Origin: Methylocystis echinoides
GTDB taxonomy: Bacteria > Pseudomonadota > Alphaproteobacteria > Rhizobiales > Beijerinckiaceae
Length of the DNA: 64,000 bases
Assembly: GCF_040687965.1 (NCBI RefSeq)
Contig: NZ_CP156084.1
Location: 2,046,501-2,110,500, forward strand
Direction of reading: 5' to 3'
The notes beneath the pieces were generated by a model. It ran no database searches. It was not told where the DNA came from and worked only from the letters and a program-made list of their open reading frames with translations. The position numbers were made by a program, and so were the translations under genes. Positions within the stretch are counted from its first letter, which is position 1. The number at the start of each line of letters is the position of its first letter. This document shows positions 62,034 through 64,000 of the stretch, one piece after another.

Positions 62034-64000
62034 ATGTTACGCTTGCTTCTTTCGCGCGGCGTCTGCGCCGGCGCGCTTGCCTTTGCCCCTTCTTCCCTGG
62101 CGATGGCTCAGCAAACCCTCCCGACGATCGAGATCGGCGGCGTGCGAGGGAAGCCGAAGCCCGTTCCCGGCGAAAACGGCGGCAGCGGCGGCGCCGCCAC
62201 GGGCGCCGCGGCGCCCGGTCCCAATGCCGGTTCGGGATCATCCGTCGCGTCGCGCTTTGCGAGCGTGCCCAGAACGCCGACTGAGGGATATGTCGTCCAC
62301 AACGTGACCACCGGCGCGAAGATGGACGTCCCGCTGAGAGAATTGCCCGTCTCGGTTGGCGTCGTTCCGCGGCAGGTCATCGTCGACCAGAACACGACGC
62401 TGGTCCAGGAAGCGCTCGAGAACGTTTCGGGCGTCCAGTCCAACAACACCGACACGGCCGGATATAATTTCAACATTCGCGGCTTCCAGGTTCTGAATTT
62501 CTTCCGCAACAATCTGAAGGCCGACGGTTTCAACTTTGATACCGCCAATATCGAGCGTATCGAAGTGCTCAAGGGTCCCGCGTCGGTGCTTTACGGACGC
62601 TCCGAGCCTGGCGGCATCATCAATCTGATTACCAAAGAGCCGCTTGGCGCCCCGCGCTACGTTTTGGAGCAGCAGTTCGGTTCATTCAACTATTATCGCA
62701 CGCAATGGGATCTGTCTGCGCCGATCGACCAGGTGGAGGGCCTCGCTTACCGCGTGTCGGGCGCTTATCAGAATAACGGCTCGTTCCGAACCTTCCAGGG
62801 CGGCGAACGCGTCCTTGTCGCGCCTGTCATCGCCTACCGGCCGACGGAATGGACAGATTTTACACTAGACACGCAATATTTCGGCCAAAGGGCGCAGTCC
62901 GACGTCGGGATACCCACAATCGGCCCCGCTCCCGCTCCCGTTCCGCTCAGCCGCTCCTTTCAGGAGCCGACCGATCCCATTGATTCGAGCGATAACGTAA
63001 CTGTTAGCTATCGCTTTCGACAAAACCTGAACGAGGACTGGAAGGTCACGAACAGGTTTCTTTACGCCCATAGCAGTCTGCAAGGGGTCAACCTGTCGGC
63101 GTCCTGCTCGACGCCATTCTGTGTCGACCCCGACTGGCAGACTCTCCAACGTCTCACCCAAACCCAAACGGTCAGCGGCCAGACATTTTCGACCAACATC
63201 GACCTCGAAGGAAAATTCCTCGCGCTCGGCGGAAGACATAATTTTCTGATGGGCCTCGACTATTACAACAATAACTTCTCCTATTACGCCGGCGGTGGCG
63301 CGGGGCTTTACCCGATCAATATAGTCAACCCCGTCTACGGCGGCGTGCCCGACTACGCCTATTGGGACGCGATTGCAGGCTCAGGCTTCAAATATCATTC
63401 CTCGACCCTGACGCGTCAGAAAGGCTTTTACGTTCAGGATCTGGTCACCTATTTTGAGCGTCTGCACATTTTGCTGGGGGCCCGCTATGACGTCGCCGAT
63501 CAGACGGCCGGCTTCTCTAGCAGCTGTTGCGGCGATTACACAGCGACTCAGCAGGCGGCGATCGACGCGCGCCTTGCGGCGGACACCGCCGTTGACACAG
63601 CCTGGAGCCCGCGCGCCGGTTTCGTCCTCGATGTCCTTCCGCAGGTGAGCGTCTATGCGAACTACTCGCGCTCCTTCGGCGTCGGAAATGGCTTCTCCGC
63701 CACCGGCGCGCCGCTTGGACCACAAAGGGGCCTGCAGTGGGAGGCTGGACTGAAAGCCGAACCTCTTCCCGGCCTTAATGCGACCCTCGCTTTCTATCAG
63801 ATCACCAAGTCGGGCGTGCCGACCCGCGATTTCGCGGGTGGTCCTGGGGCTTTCATCCTGGCTGGCCTGCAGCGCAGCCGCGGCGTCGAACTCGACGTCC
63901 TCGGCGCGATCACCGACCGGCTCGCGGTTACCGCGAACTACGCCTATATCGACGCCAAGGTTATTGCGGACAATCCCTTCAACCCGCTCAATCCCTTCGG
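62034..64000 (+). CDS. TonB-dependent siderophore receptor (3' end beyond window)
   Basis: Partial, 655 codons visible, open to the window end. GCAGGAGATAACAA before the ATG is an excellent ribosome site. Signal peptide (LLLSRGVCAGALAFAPSSLAMA), a Gly/Pro-rich spacer, plug domain (ELPVSVGVVPRQVI, NIRGFQVLNFFRNNLK, IERIEVLKGPASVLYGRSEPGG), then beta-barrel strands (FGSFNYYRTQWDLSAP, TLTRQKGFYVQDLVTYF, RAGFVLDVLPQVSVYANYSRSF). FhuA/FpvA-type outer-membrane receptor importing a ferric siderophore or other metal chelate. The neighbouring two-component system may control it. Confidence 0.93.
   Translation, partial: MLRLLLSRGVCAGALAFAPSSLAMAQQTLPTIEIGGVRGKPKPVPGENGGSGGAATGAAAPGPNAGSGSSVASRFASVPRTPTEGYVVHNVTTGAKMDVPLRELPVSVGVVPRQVIVDQNTTLVQEALENVSGVQSNNTDTAGYNFNIRGFQVLNFFRNNLKADGFNFDTANIERIEVLKGPASVLYGRSEPGGIINLITKEPLGAPRYVLEQQFGSFNYYRTQWDLSAPIDQVEGLAYRVSGAYQNNGSFRTFQGGERVLVAPVIAYRPTEWTDFTLDTQYFGQRAQSDVGIPTIGPAPAPVPLSRSFQEPTDPIDSSDNVTVSYRFRQNLNEDWKVTNRFLYAHSSLQGVNLSASCSTPFCVDPDWQTLQRLTQTQTVSGQTFSTNIDLEGKFLALGGRHNFLMGLDYYNNNFSYYAGGGAGLYPINIVNPVYGGVPDYAYWDAIAGSGFKYHSSTLTRQKGFYVQDLVTYFERLHILLGARYDVADQTAGFSSSCCGDYTATQQAAIDARLAADTAVDTAWSPRAGFVLDVLPQVSVYANYSRSFGVGNGFSATGAPLGPQRGLQWEAGLKAEPLPGLNATLAFYQITKSGVPTRDFAGGPGAFILAGLQRSRGVELDVLGAITDRLAVTANYAYIDAKVIADNPFNPLNPF

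Overview
The window is high-GC bacterial chromosome, densely coded on both strands, with many ATGA-type start/stop overlaps. Gene content fits an alphaproteobacterium of the Hyphomicrobiales, possibly a methylotroph or methanotroph such as a Methylocystis relative: a PQQ alcohol dehydrogenase with the lanthanide-type Asp-x-Asp signature, a KaiC-like ATPase paired with a hybrid kinase, an HWE-type kinase, EcfG-like promoter motifs and a DUF992 protein. The taxon is inferred from gene content only. No rRNA, tRNA, CRISPR array, insertion sequence or phage gene was recognised.

Layout. 1-3.4 kb: minus-strand arsenic operon arsR-arsI-(broken arsC)-arsD-arsA. 3.6-7 kb: small hypothetical and low-complexity secreted proteins, with one frameshifted membrane gene. 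7.1-15.9 kb: a P2-type cation ATPase with an N-terminal HMA-like domain, a divergent MetK, a CYTH-CHAD protein, small membrane proteins, a free-standing HMA-like protein and a frameshifted MgtE. 16-17.7 kb: gene remnants and small secreted proteins. 17.9-21.2 kb: amino-sugar salvage (murQ divergent from a SIS deaminase-nagA pair). 21.3-23.6 kb: DUF992 protein and a SulP transporter. 23.6-27.4 kb: a four-gene operon of coiled-coil and membrane proteins, one TelA-like. 27.7-32.7 kb: quinohemoprotein alcohol dehydrogenase, then persulfide dioxygenase-rhodanese and SorAB sulfite dehydrogenase. 33.6-40.9 kb: TonB-receptor remnant, hybrid kinase-KaiC operon, divergent large catalase and a zinc-metallopeptidase-like protein. 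41-47 kb: gamma-glutamyltransferase, a CYTH-like protein with a two-gene chromate transporter, and a flavin amine oxidase. 47.4-51.1 kb: a 1238-residue fusion of a P2-type ATPase to a MacA/HlyD-type periplasmic adaptor. 51.3-56.3 kb: glycerol dehydrogenase, CNT nucleoside transporter, PHB-depolymerase-like esterase and two methyltransferases. 56.8-64 kb: two two-component systems, a small Cys-containing membrane protein and a TonB-dependent receptor cut by the window end.

Working together. Metal and metalloid handling recurs (Ars, two P-type ATPases, ChrAA, MgtE, TonB receptor). Persulfide dioxygenase makes sulfite, which SorAB would oxidise to sulfate, passing electrons to cytochrome c. EcfG-like promoter motifs in front of both kaiC and katE suggest joint control by the general stress response.

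The strongest candidate for something undescribed is the ATPase-adaptor fusion. Its predicted topology (ten ATPase helices, a basic cytoplasmic linker, one extra helix, then the adaptor) would place the adaptor in the periplasm, as in a MacAB-like tripartite pump but powered by a P-type ATPase.
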